Shown here: positions 1-10,878 of the stretch, piece after piece | Layout of the letters: the number at the start of each line of letters is the position of its first letter | Position numbering within the stretch: the stretch's first letter is position 1 | Position numbers and translations under genes: made by a program | Notes under the pieces: model-generated | What the model saw: only the letters and a program-made list of their open reading frames with translations | The model's database searches: none | Told to the model about the DNA's origin: nothing | From: Cordia subcordata | Lineage: Eukaryota > Streptophyta > Magnoliopsida > Boraginales > Cordiaceae | Direction: 5' to 3' | Assembly (NCBI GenBank): GCA_028554755.1 | Contig: JAPTOF010000020.1 | Location: forward strand, 5,275,001-5,339,000 | Length of the DNA stretch: 64,000 bases

Positions 1-1170
1 CCTTCATTAGTGTTATGATATTATGATGTACAACAGATGTGATATAAAATTATATCGTAATATGGTGGGATAATTAGTAATTTTATACAATTTATAATTA
101 TGTAATCTACCAGTCTCTTATATCTGAAGAGTATATGAGATTATAAAAATTATTAGATTATTAAGATATGATGGGGTCTTGGCTATAATTTTTGCAAAAC
201 AGACGGGAGCTTTTTTCTGCTTTATTGTGTGGTATCTTGTTAAATTTCTCTACCCCACCCACAAAAGAAAAAAAGGAAAGGAAATAAAAACGAAAGACAT
301 ATAGAGAAGTCGATCAATTAAAAAAAAAAAGAGAGAGAATATAGAATTTGCTCATAGGGGCAGATATAGCTGACGCAACCTTCCACTAGCCATGAAAATT
401 TATTCAAAAAATATCCATGTATTTTCATGTCATAAAATTAATTTATTCTAGTGAAAAGACAACTGTAAAATTACATAAACTATAAAAAAACAACTGTAAA
501 ATGACAAATTTCAAATTCATGCCCCCCCCCCCTTTAATTAACGTTGGTCAAAACGTTATCCTTTTGAGATTAATTAATATCCAGACAACTAGTGGAGCGA
601 CAAGAATGGTGTCCCGTAAATTAATGACAGCTTTTTAGCGTGGGAAGAATCTCTTAATCAATCATGTTTCTTTGTTTAAAAATAAATATAAAATATAAAT
701 ACAAATATAAATCTATGCATATACATATGTATTATGTATATATGTATGCATGTATTTTATAAATTATAAGAGTATCGTCCAACTTAGTTTTCTAAAATTT
801 GTGCATGGCTCAAATGATGATAGCAAATCTCAAACAAGTTAATTAATTGTCATTTGGTTAATGAACATGGATTATCGTTGCCATTAGAGTTATCAGGTGG
901 AAAGAACTTTCTTGGACCGGGGAAGATTATGATATTTAAATATTTTATTATATAGGATATTTAAGTAATTTAATTTTGAAATTAAAAGTAATAAAATGGT
1001 AGAGATTAAAATATTTTTTGGTGAAAAATATCAATAATTATGATATATATGATATATATTGGAAAAAATGGTGATATTAGTGGAGCTTCAACCCCATTCC
1101 ACACTTGAATCTAGCCCTACTTCTTGGTTTGTGGTCCAGAGAATTTCTAGGCCACACATTATGTGGAAAA

Positions 1171-1221
1171 CTTGCATCAATAAATTTAACTTGCATCAAT
1201 AAATTTAACTTGCATCAATAA
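1171..1221. repeat. 19-bp tandem repeat, about 2.7 copies
   Basis: The unit CTTGCATCAATAAATTTAA begins at 1171, 1190 and 1209, and the third copy is incomplete. It is a short local minisatellite in noncoding DNA. Confidence 0.9.
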
Positions 1222-1718
1222 GTTTTGCATCTTTGTTTCTATACAGCTAGAAGTTGAGAACTCATTGTCTCTAAGGATTGGGTGAAATGATGATTTAGTA
1301 GCGACTCGTTATTTTCTATTTTGAACCAAACTCCTCTTGTTACAAACATTGTTTTGTCTTTATTAATTTTGAACATAAGTTATGACACAACTCAAATTAT
1401 AAAATATGTAATTTTGAAATGAATTTAATATAAATCTTTTTAAAGAAATTTTTGCTGATGAAAATCTTTATATGAAAGTTGACTATTCCAACCAATAGAG
1501 AGTATGGTGCATATTGACCGGAAAAAAAAGAAAAAAAGAGTACTGTACACTTTATAATGGCTTGAGTTTGATACTAATGGCTTGATATCACACATTGAAT
1601 TGTAGGGTGATTTGTGACTTGTTTATAAGTGGGTGGTGTGGGTATAACTAACAACTTGGGTTAATCATTTTGGACCAGTTGATTAGAGGCCCAACTAGTT
1701 ATTAGTTATGCCTACAAT

Positions 1719-2200
1719 ACCAGTCTCATTCGCGGGCCTGGGGGTTTGGGGTTGGGGGTGTGACAGTACCAATCTCATTCGCGGGCCTGGGGGTTTGGAG
1801 TTGGGGGTGTGACAGAATGATATTCAGAGCCAATTATTAGCTGGTTGTGGCAGCCTGTAGGAACCACTTCTAGAGTCTTAGATTATGTGCCCTTGACGAA
1901 GACGTCAACTCCTTAATGGGGTGCCTAGAACACCAGTTTCACTCTTTTGTTTGAAAGTCTAGGTTCGGGAGCGTGGCAGTGACAGAATGATATTCAAAGC
2001 TAGTTACTAGATGGTTTCGGAAGCCCGTAGGAACCACCTCTAGAATCTTGGATTATGTGCCCTTGACAAAGACGTCAAGTCCTTAACGGTGGGTGAATGT
2101 CATATCCCATTTTGGTTTGAGCCAAATAGTTACTAGTTATGCTTATAACATCAGTCTCGCTCTTTTGTTTGAAAGTCTGGGTTCGAGAGCATGGCAATTA
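1719..2200. repeat. Nested direct repeats (49-bp and 170-bp periods)
   Basis: A segment containing TCTCATTCGCGGGCCTGGGG occurs twice with a 49-bp period (from about 1719 and 1768). A longer unit beginning GACAGAATGATATTCA occurs at 1811 and again at 1981 (period 170), with about 100 bp clearly alignable and roughly 85-90% alike. A further related piece ending near 2200 repeats TCTTTTGTTTGAAAGTCT. The local GC content is higher than the flanks. No coding capacity was recognised; it is probably the remnant of an unidentified repeat family. Confidence 0.75.
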
Positions 2201-3236
2201 CAGTGCATGAAATCTTTTCTTGGCTTTTCTCCACATAAATTTAGAAATTTTAAAATTGCCATACACAAGTCACAAACTTCACCAAAAAGTTCATTGGCTT
2301 ATACATGCACTAAGGTTTTGTGGAACCTCACGTGTGTGTAGCATAAATTAAAACTCAACAATGCCATATATATTGGTTAAGTCTGGATAATCAATAAGAA
2401 GTTTCTTGAGACTTATATATTTTTTGACATAAATAATAAGACATATATGGGCAAGAATTAAAACAACCTTTTCAATGAGCCGTTCTAATATCATGCGTGA
2501 GAATCACTAAACTTTCATTTGAAAAATCATGCGTTACAAATTATTAAAGTTTTATCTTAAAAACTAATTGGTTATGTGAATTTTAACATTTTATGATATA
2601 ATACAAGTATATGTCGTAACATGCTCTCACATGAGGTCATGCATGAACGATACGAGAAATTGAGCCAAAATCCAGCTCTAATATCATGTTACTAATATAA
2701 TTGTTGAGATTTCATTTTAAAAAAATTAATGGGTCAATGGTAAAGTTGAGTATAACCTTGAGGTCTTTTTAATGTAGTACAAGTATACATAGTAGCACCA
2801 TATAGTGTTTATTTAATTTGAAAGTTATTTAACCATATAAAAGCGAGATTTGTGTTTTCTTCCCAAATGATGAACACAGGTTAACAGTTTTTAGGTCCCA
2901 TTTTCCGAGAGCAAATCTTCTTCTATTTTTCGTTTTCTGCAATACATAAGAGGAATAACCTCAACCCTTCAGATATAATTAAATTAATTTGGACCTTTTA
3001 TTTTGAAATTTAAATTATTTATCGTTTTTTCTTTTGTTTTGAAACAAAGGGTCCAAATTAATTATATATTATCTGAACGGTTGAGATTGAGATTATCATT
3101 TTATGTATCCTTTTCCAATTCCCACTTCTGTCCCTACAACGCCATATTTAACGGTCAACTACCACATCAAAATATTAAAATTGGCGCCGAGCGAACCATA
3201 TATATGTATCTACACCATCCTTAAACGACAAGAACC

Positions 3237-5351
3237 ATGAAACTAACGTCTCTTCTACACAAAACGCTCACAAAACCCAGTATTCATTACAAGACCTTCA
3301 CCTCAGAACCATATTATAGAAATCTCCCTATAAACTTTGAACCATCTATAGCTTCAATCTCGACAAACCCATGTATATCTCTTCTGGGTATATGCAAAAC
3401 CCTCTCATCACTCAAAAGAATGCATGCCCTTTTGATAGTTCAAGGGGAAACCAAAGATTTGTCATGGAAAACGAAATTAGTTAGCTTGTATGGTTCTTTT
3501 GGCCACTTAAGATATGCTCGGTCTGTGTTTGACGAAATACCTGACCGGGATTTTTATTCGTGTAAAGTGATGATTAGATGGTATTTCATGAATGATTTGT
3601 ACAAGGAGGTTATTGGGTTTTATGGGTATATGAGGAAAGGGTTTAGTGTGGTGGATAATGTAGTGTTTTCGATTGTTTTGAAGGCGTGTAGCGAGTTGCA
3701 TGATCTTGATGAAGGGCAGAAATTGCATTGCCATGTTGTTAAGGTTGGGAGGCCTGATAGTTTTGTGTTGATCGGGTTGGTTGATATGTATGCAAAGTGT
3801 GGGGAGATCAAGTTTTCGAGGGAGATTTTTGACAGGATTGTGGATAGGAATGTGGTTTGTTGGACATCGATGATTGTTGGGTATGTGCAGAATGATTGTG
3901 CTGAAGAGGGGTTGGTTTTGTTCAATAGGATGAGGGATGGTTTAGTTGAAGGGAATGAGTATACTTTAGGGAGTGTATTGACCGCGTGCACAAAGTTGGG
4001 GGCTTTACATCAGGGGAAATGGGTTCATGGATATATAATCAAGAAAGGGATCGAGCCTAATTGTCACTTGGCTACTTCACTTGTGGATTTGTATGTGAAA
4101 TGTGGGGTGATAACAGATGCTCGTTTAGTTTTCGACGAGTATTGTATTATTGATCTTGTTACCTGGACAGCGATGATTGTTGGATATGCTCAAGGTGGTT
4201 ATCCTGAAGAGGCGTTGAAATTGTTTGTGGGCAAGAAATGGCAAGCTGTTTTGCCAAACTCGGTTACAGTTGCAAGTGTACTTTCAGCATGTGCACAGTT
4301 GTGCAACTTAAAGATGGGTGCATCCGTCCATAGCCGTGGCATCAAGCTGGGATTAGACGATGTTGCAGTGTCAAATGCCCTTCTGGACATGTATGGAAAA
4401 TGTGGGAGAACGGCAGATGCTAGGCTTTTGTTTGAGACTATCAATGCCAAGGATGTGATCTCGTGGAATTCAATTATTTCAGTATATTCTTCAAAGGGAT
4501 TGAATGTCGAAGCACTTGAATGTTTTCATCAAATGAGATTAGAAAATGTGCAGCCAGATTCGGTAACCGTGGTGGCTGTCCTCTCAGCTTGTGCAGACAC
4601 TGGGGGACTCAATGTTGGTTCATGTATTCATGCTTATTCTATCAAAGGAGGTTTCTTTTTATCTAATGTTTATGTTGGGACTGCTCTTCTAAATTTCTAT
4701 GCCAAGTGTGGGGATGCAAATTCTGCGCGTATTGTTTTTGATGGGATGACAGAGAAGAATGCAGCTACATGGAGCGCGATGATAGGTGGTTATGGAGTGC
4801 AGGGGGATTCTATCAATTCCCTGGCACTTCTAAGTGACATGAAGAAAGAAAGATTGGAACCTAATGATGTAATTTTCACAACGATATTATCTGCTTGTAG
4901 CCACACTGGGATGATTGAGGAGGGTTGGAGGTTCTTTGATAAAATGTGTCAGGACAATCATTCGATTCCCTCCATTAAGCACTATGTATGCATGGTAGAT
5001 TTGTTATCTCGGGCAGGCAGACTAGAGGAAGCATGGGACTTTATCAATAAGATGTCAATGCAACCTGATGTTACTTTATTCGTAGCTTTTCTGCATGGAT
5101 GTAGTATTCACTCTAGATATGATCTGGCAGAGGTGGCAATTGGAAAGATGCGCGAGATGCATATTGATGATTCTAGTCACTACGTACTTCTGTCGAATTT
5201 ATATGCTTCTGAAGAAAGATGGAGCCAGGCTTACCAGATAAGAGAGATGATGCAAACAAAAGGTTTGAGGAAGTTTCCTGGGTGTAGCCAGATGGACATT
5301 GATCTTTCTGATGTCTCTTATTCTCAGAGGTTAGAATCTCTGGCGTACTAG
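3237..5351 (+). CDS. PLS-class pentatricopeptide repeat protein with C-terminal E motif (At2g03380-like)
   Basis: Intronless 704-codon reading frame. PPR proteins bind organellar RNA in a sequence-specific way; PLS members with E motifs usually act in C-to-U editing. The first ~35 residues are rich in Ser, Thr, Lys and Leu with no acidic residue until about position 23, consistent with an organelle-targeting presequence. About fifteen PPR units follow from residue ~75, with typical signatures such as GLVDMYAKCGEI, VVCWTSMIVGYVQ and TWSAMIGGYGVQGD. The C-terminus has the E-motif pattern (DDSSHYVLLSNLYASEERW) but no DYW deaminase domain. Overall it resembles Arabidopsis At2g03380 (annotated mitochondrial), recalled from memory. 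The ATG at 3237 gives a targeting-like N-terminus and a family-like length. It faces the next PPR gene tail to tail. Its RNA target cannot be read from sequence. Confidence 0.93.
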   Translation: MKLTSLLHKTLTKPSIHYKTFTSEPYYRNLPINFEPSIASISTNPCISLLGICKTLSSLKRMHALLIVQGETKDLSWKTKLVSLYGSFGHLRYARSVFDEIPDRDFYSCKVMIRWYFMNDLYKEVIGFYGYMRKGFSVVDNVVFSIVLKACSELHDLDEGQKLHCHVVKVGRPDSFVLIGLVDMYAKCGEIKFSREIFDRIVDRNVVCWTSMIVGYVQNDCAEEGLVLFNRMRDGLVEGNEYTLGSVLTACTKLGALHQGKWVHGYIIKKGIEPNCHLATSLVDLYVKCGVITDARLVFDEYCIIDLVTWTAMIVGYAQGGYPEEALKLFVGKKWQAVLPNSVTVASVLSACAQLCNLKMGASVHSRGIKLGLDDVAVSNALLDMYGKCGRTADARLLFETINAKDVISWNSIISVYSSKGLNVEALECFHQMRLENVQPDSVTVVAVLSACADTGGLNVGSCIHAYSIKGGFFLSNVYVGTALLNFYAKCGDANSARIVFDGMTEKNAATWSAMIGGYGVQGDSINSLALLSDMKKERLEPNDVIFTTILSACSHTGMIEEGWRFFDKMCQDNHSIPSIKHYVCMVDLLSRAGRLEEAWDFINKMSMQPDVTLFVAFLHGCSIHSRYDLAEVAIGKMREMHIDDSSHYVLLSNLYASEERWSQAYQIREMMQTKGLRKFPGCSQMDIDLSDVSYSQRLESLAY

Positions 5352-7171
5352 CAATTTGTCTGATACTTGAAGAACAATTTGATGTAGCAATGGCTACTCA
5401 AGATGAATTGCTCTCACTGTTCATGATTAAGAGGGACAAATCCTCTCAGAAGCTTGCAGATCACATCAGCCTTGGAGAAGCAGCACGCAGTCACAGGGAA
5501 GCAACATTCTGATATGTTCGGGTGACTTGAAAGTTCTGGCCTAGAATCTGTATATATCCCTTCTGTTGATGGAATATGGGAATCAGCAGCACAAGCAACC
5601 TCGAAGAACCAGATAGAAAGATATCATCTCACTTCATCATGGTAACCAATGGAGTTGTATTCACTCTTCAATTCCTGATATCTTACCTGATCTGATATGG
5701 CTTTAGTGTTGGATCAGTATCCATTGGCGAAGATCCAACAGTAATAATCTATCCAAAGCAGAACTATATCATCGGTCCTTCGCTATTAGGTCTCAACATT
5801 ATGTGGGGATTGAGTCCTTTAAGCTATCATAGCTTTTCAAACATGAGGCGAGCTTGAATCCATATTAGTCTGAACCAATCTATCTACAGGGAAGGAAGAA
5901 ATTTTTGAAGCAAAGACATCCAGTAAAAGGGGCAATCATGGCCATTCAGGATATACAATTGAAGTTTTGTCCTGACCAACAGTTTGATTGACACAGATCT
6001 TCTTGTAAATTTGATTAAAGTGCTGTTTTTGTATAGCTTTTATTTTCTTGAATGGTTTTTGCTGACAGAGAAATCAGCTTTGGATATTATGAAATATACC
6101 ATGGTAGGAAATTCTTCATCCATGTCATTGATCTCATATCTAGGATGTGTGTGCCATTCGAAATTTTTTACTACCTTAGTTAATTGATTTGCTTTTCCTT
6201 AAAGGTGCTATGAGAACAAGAAAAGGCACCCACAAAGAAGAGAACACAACTAGATAGAGTTCCTATTAAGTCCGTTTTAAAGAAATATAACCATATGAAT
6301 ACATATGCCTCGTAGAAAGACGCATATTCACATTTTTTGAAATGATTAATTAAGGAGTGAAGTTCATTAAAAGACGTAGAGTCACACTCTTTTGTTAATC
6401 CAAATGATTCATGAAGAAGCTGAGCTCCTTACCATATGTTGTGGTTCCTCAGAGAGGGTTACTTGTTGGAGGCAATTCTGGAAGTGATCCTCCTCATAAT
6501 GTTATCAGATGGTGTTGGAGTGATGGCATAGTTAAGATGACATATATAATCTTTTTAGCAGCTTTGGAAAGGGGAAGAGGCTTGCTGGAATGAAGGTATT
6601 GGCTGCATATTCCTCTGATGCTTTTAGGTACATCTGCCTGCAGGCATACAAAGAGCAGGTCTTTAGATCATTTCTTTACTCTCTTTAATTATGGCTTGCA
6701 CTATAGCAGAAAAATGGACCGTGCACTCCAGTGGCACTTTCTGAATCTGCAGAAGTTGGTTGTAATTAGCTATGACAATAATAAGGGCATCTCTCCTGAG
6801 GTTAAACTCCTCAAAGCTATCTGGCCTTATATGCTGCACCACGTTACGGTCATGGCATCCGTTTAAGCCTCTTTGGCCCTGTATGCTGCATATCTTGATC
6901 ATGACATCTGTTTAAACAATCTGTTCTCGTACGCTGAACCGCATGGTGGTCATCAATCTGTTCTCCTATGCTGAACCGCGTGGTGGTCATCACTCATGAC
7001 ATGTTTAAACCTATCTGGCCTCACATGCTGCACTGTGTCGTGAATGTATTGGCAATCAGTTTCAACTGGAGAGCTCTATGGAAGACATATGAGTATATGT
7101 CCCAGATTGATATTGTGAAATACCAATCAGCAAGGCCAGAAGGTTGGTGATTTCTTAGGATAATGTAGAGA
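5352..7171. other. Intergenic region between two convergent PPR genes
   Basis: Contains the 3' flanks of the two convergent PPR genes. Short frames at 5984-6187, 6411-6593, 6618-6866 and 6968-7150 show no recognisable domain and no codon pattern that persuades me they are genes. Around 6810-7060 there is a set of degenerate direct repeats (separate entry). Confidence 0.6.
6815..7060. repeat. Degenerate direct repeats of roughly 60-75 bp
   Basis: The phrase 'tatctggcc(t)...atgctgcac/tat...gatcatgaca tctgtttaa' recurs about 3-4 times (near 6818, 6875 and 7012), and a 'ctgttctc.tatgctgaaccgc.tggtggtcatca' unit occurs at about 6920 and 6956. Copies are diverged and truncated, and no open frame spans them. 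The region looks like a small decayed minisatellite 3' of the PPR genes. Confidence 0.6.
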
Positions 7172-9601
7172 TCAAGCAACAGAAACATCTAGTTCAACAG
7201 AATGAGTATGAGCAAGACATCGAAGTCTCTCTAACAAAGTGCAAACTTCATCTGTTTGTGAATGGGAGGTATCATTTGCTCCGAAACTGTGAACTTCCTT
7301 ATCAACTTCAATCATGCTATGACCATGTACCTTCCTTAGACCTATACTTCTCATTGTTGATCTAACTGACCTAAATTTATTCCATTCTTCTCCTTCAGCA
7401 TAAACATTAGACAATAAAGTATAGTAACCGGTATCATCTGTACATATGTTTTCACGGTTTTCTTGAATGCTTTTGATAATATCCATCCTCCGGTAGATAC
7501 GGCACCCATTAACTAGAGCACCCCAAATGCTACTGTTTGCAGGAAATGGCATTGACTTTATGACTTCATATGCTCCCTTAAGATCACCAGCCCGACTAAG
7601 AAGATCAACTAAACATGCAAAATGCTCGAATTTGGGTTGGATGCCGAATTCTGTCATCATGTTAAAGTAAAACTTCCCTTCTTCCAGACGGCCAGCATGA
7701 CTGCAAGCAGATAAAATACTCATGAAAGTAATTTCGTTTGGTCTTACACCAGACTCCATCATTCTTTTGAACAGCGAGATGGAGGCATCAATATGACCAT
7801 GCATTCCGTACCCATCTATCATGGCACTCCAAGAGACTGTGCTACATTCCAGCATGCTATCGAAGACTCTGCGGGCCATCCGAAGGTCTCCGCATTTAGC
7901 ATACATGTCAGTTAAAGCTGTGTCGATGTAGATATCCTTTCCTATGCCATAGGTAATCAGCTTATGGTGAATCCACTTTCCCTTGTCTAGATATCCTAGA
8001 CTTGAACAAGCTTGAATCGAACTCAGGAATGTCACTTCATTCATCTCAAGATTACTTGCATACATCTCACCAAAGAGACCAATAGCTTCTTTCCAGTAAC
8101 CATTTTGTGAAAATCCGCACATCATAGAATTCCACGTTACTACACTTCTCTGTCCGGTCTCATCAAATATCATGTATGCTGAATCGGCATATCCACATTT
8201 AGAGTACATATCAATAAGCGAGTTCTGGACGAAATCATTAGAAATTCCTGCCTTGATAACATAACCATGCATCTGACATCCAAATTCCAAAAATCCAACA
8301 TCTCCACAGGCTGATATAACAGTGGCCAGTGAAAATGAGTCGGGGAGTATCCCTTGTATCAGCATTTGCACGAAAAGCATAAAAGCCTCCTCCCACATCC
8401 CTTCCCGTGCATAACCTGATATCAGCATATTCCACGACACAACATGTCTGTCTATCGTTGGATCAAAGATCTTGTAACAATCTTTCACCTTTCCACAATT
8501 AGCATAAAGATCGATCAAAGCTGATCGCAGCAGATCACTATCAAATACAATGGCATTTCTAATTACAAAACCATGAATAGACCTACCTTCTCTCATTAAA
8601 TGTAACCTAGCACAAGAACATATAACACTCATCAAAGTCACTTCATTTGGTTCCGCATTAGACTTAATCATCTCAACAAAAATCTGTAACGCCTTTTCAT
8701 AATTTCCAGCCTGACTGTAGCATGAAATAATCGCGGTCCAAGAAGAAGTACTCCTACCACCAGAATTACCAAAAACTCTCTCTGCACTAACCAAGTCACC
8801 ACATTTACCATACATTGCAATAAGACAACTTTCCAATGGTCCATCGCTTAGCCATTCCCTTTTCACTACATAACCATGAACTGACTTACCCAACCTCCAC
8901 AACCCCAACTCTCCACATGCTTCAACCACACTAAGCACACTCACTGCATCAATTTCAACACCTTCCTTAACCATTTTACTAAAAATCTCCAACCCTTTAT
9001 CAGATAAACTATTCTTCACATAATTACATACAATTGAACTCCAAGAAACAACATCTTTCACAAGCATTTCATCAAATACTTTATGGGCATAATTCAGCCA
9101 TCCAACTTCACCATACATACTCAACAATGCAGTTTCAACTATAGGATCAGACACAAACCCATGTTTAATAACATTCCCATGAACTTTTTGACCAATACCC
9201 ATGTCACCAATTGCACTACAGGCCTTTAAGATTGACGGAAATATAAAGCTACTTATTTGTTTAAGCTTGTGAAGCATGTCATGGTATAGAAAAATGGATT
9301 CTTGAAATAAGCAATTCCAAACATGGCATTTGATAAGCACACCCCACATGAAAGAATCTGGTTTTGAGAAGGTTTCAAAGATGAGCTGTGACGATGTGAA
9401 GACACCCTTTTGAGCATATGATTCAATGAGCTTGGTTGATGCTTGAGGGTGTTTGTGTAGGCCTGTTGTGATGAGGTGTGCATGCAGTTGGGTTAGTGTT
9501 CTTGTGGTTGTGCAGGCTCTAAATAATGGCATGTAAAGTATCATTGTGTTTTTGGGTATTTGTGAATCACACTGGAAGAGTGAGCTAAAATACAGTTTCA
9601 A
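7172..9601 (-). CDS. PLS-class pentatricopeptide repeat protein with E motif (At1g69350-like)
   Basis: Intronless 809-codon frame on the minus strand. It carries about eighteen PPR units with classic PLS signatures (SSFIFPSILKACSAIG, DFVQNSLIDMYSKCGYADS, VTWNSMMCGFSQNG, VSWSAMIDGYGMHG) and ends in an E-motif block (DDTGYYTLLSNVYAEGEEW ... LRKVHGHSMIEVD). There is no DYW domain. It strongly resembles Arabidopsis At1g69350 (annotated mitochondrial), recalled from memory. The Arabidopsis protein begins at the residue equivalent to Met20 here (MILYMPLFRAC), so the true start may be the internal ATG near 9542-9544 rather than 9601. Expected role: organellar RNA processing or editing. It converges on the upstream PPR gene; despite adjacency the two are not close duplicates, as each resembles a different Arabidopsis locus. 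Confidence 0.93.
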   Translation of the reverse strand: MKLYFSSLFQCDSQIPKNTMILYMPLFRACTTTRTLTQLHAHLITTGLHKHPQASTKLIESYAQKGVFTSSQLIFETFSKPDSFMWGVLIKCHVWNCLFQESIFLYHDMLHKLKQISSFIFPSILKACSAIGDMGIGQKVHGNVIKHGFVSDPIVETALLSMYGEVGWLNYAHKVFDEMLVKDVVSWSSIVCNYVKNSLSDKGLEIFSKMVKEGVEIDAVSVLSVVEACGELGLWRLGKSVHGYVVKREWLSDGPLESCLIAMYGKCGDLVSAERVFGNSGGRSTSSWTAIISCYSQAGNYEKALQIFVEMIKSNAEPNEVTLMSVICSCARLHLMREGRSIHGFVIRNAIVFDSDLLRSALIDLYANCGKVKDCYKIFDPTIDRHVVSWNMLISGYAREGMWEEAFMLFVQMLIQGILPDSFSLATVISACGDVGFLEFGCQMHGYVIKAGISNDFVQNSLIDMYSKCGYADSAYMIFDETGQRSVVTWNSMMCGFSQNGYWKEAIGLFGEMYASNLEMNEVTFLSSIQACSSLGYLDKGKWIHHKLITYGIGKDIYIDTALTDMYAKCGDLRMARRVFDSMLECSTVSWSAMIDGYGMHGHIDASISLFKRMMESGVRPNEITFMSILSACSHAGRLEEGKFYFNMMTEFGIQPKFEHFACLVDLLSRAGDLKGAYEVIKSMPFPANSSIWGALVNGCRIYRRMDIIKSIQENRENICTDDTGYYTLLSNVYAEGEEWNKFRSVRSTMRSIGLRKVHGHSMIEVDKEVHSFGANDTSHSQTDEVCTLLERLRCLAHTHSVELDVSVA

Positions 9602-10878
9602 ATATAGTCAGATTATTTTATAAGTGAAAACATAGGAAAAATAATTGAAAAAGAAAAGGAAAAATAGGTTCTGCTTTCCGAGCTTGAGGGGTACCTTGAA
9701 GAGCTAGCAATAGAAAATTAGAAATTGACTCTCAAGTAATTTTTGTGTAGTTAAAGAAACCGAGCATGTGTTTCGAGTTTGTTGTGAACTTATATACAAA
9801 TTGATTGGCACATTTTGTTTTTTTTCCCCACACCTTATTGTTATAATTATAATCGACCTCTCTTCAATTCTTATATTATTGTTAGAGAAAGAAAAGATGG
9901 GTGAAATATTTTTTAAAATAATTATTTTGTAATTCACTTTTGTCTCCTTTATAATCCCCAAATAAAAAAGAAAGAAAAAAAGAAAGGAAAGATTGGAGTT
10001 CACGACTAATGTGAAGAACGTTGACTGTTGCGTCCTGGTGCATAAAACCAAAATCTTCAACATTTATGGAAGTGTGTGGCTAGTGTGTATTGATATTCGT
10101 TTGACTCTGAAGTAACACTAAACAAGCATATTACTATTTGTTCAAAGTAGTTCTTTATGTGTTGATCTAAAAAACCTTGTTCCAAATTCTCATTTTTGTG
10201 ATTCCCGATCTTAGTGAAGTGCAACTGAAATTGGAAAATACTATCATGATTTCAATTAGAATGTTTTTCCAAGCATCTCCGAGTAAAGAAATGTTTAGTA
10301 CATAGCTTGAGTTAGAGAGTATCTCTAATAGTTGAAATTATCCTTTAAAACATGAAGTCTTGTGTTCAAGTCTCACGAAAATATGAGGTTGGATTGGGAG
10401 TGGAAGGTATGAAAAGAAAAATGTTCAATGTGCAAGCTCTAATGACTCTTCCTTGCACCCAAATGAGAGGATTACTATAGTATGTTAAGGAAGCTATCAT
10501 GCCTTCCACTCCGCCAAGGTGCAACCCCGAGTTTGCCTGGACGGATTTGGGGGCATGATGGAGTCATCATGCAAGACGGCCGTCTAGATTTCATGCAAAG
10601 TGCAAGAAAAACAAAAAGGAAAAAAGAAAGAAATATGTACTTGCAAGGATCTTCCATACACGATTAGGATCAATATACATCCCTAGGAATAAAATTTTTA
10701 GTGGGGACAATCGTTAGATGTTAACTGTTTAAAGTATTTCATGGACAATCTGTAACAGCTTCTAATGCATAAATGTTTACAAACTCTGTAAAAACTCATC
10801 CGAGCAGTAAATGAACCGTTTTGGACTTCTCCTGGAACAATAATGCTCATTCGAGATGGAAATGGGGAGTCAATGGAT
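9602..10878. other. Intergenic region upstream of the PPR gene and downstream of clpF
   Basis: AT-rich with pyrimidine and purine tracts; it should hold the leader of the minus-strand PPR gene and the 3' UTR of the ClpF-like gene. Overlapping short frames on both strands at 10475-10667 and 10698-11015 have no recognisable product and are taken as chance frames. Confidence 0.55.

Larger units (their letters stand above)
1..3236. other. AT-rich intergenic region upstream of the first PPR gene
   Basis: No supportable gene was found. The sequence is AT-rich with poly-A/T tracts, a C10 run near 529-540 and short tandem repeats listed separately. Short open frames (for example 2093-2341 and 3003-3224) have no recognisable product. 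The last few hundred bases should hold the promoter and 5' leader of the PPR gene that starts at 3237, but no convincing TATA box could be fixed. Confidence 0.6.

Noticed and set aside
3507..4450. Minus-strand open frames inside the plus-strand PPR gene (3507-3734, 3620-3991, 4199-4450)
   Set aside because: They are antisense shadows of a long well-conserved PPR frame and have no recognisable domain.
8238..9483. Alternative-frame minus-strand frames inside the second PPR gene (8238-8435, 9253-9483)
   Set aside because: Same strand, other frame; the PPR frame explains this sequence fully.
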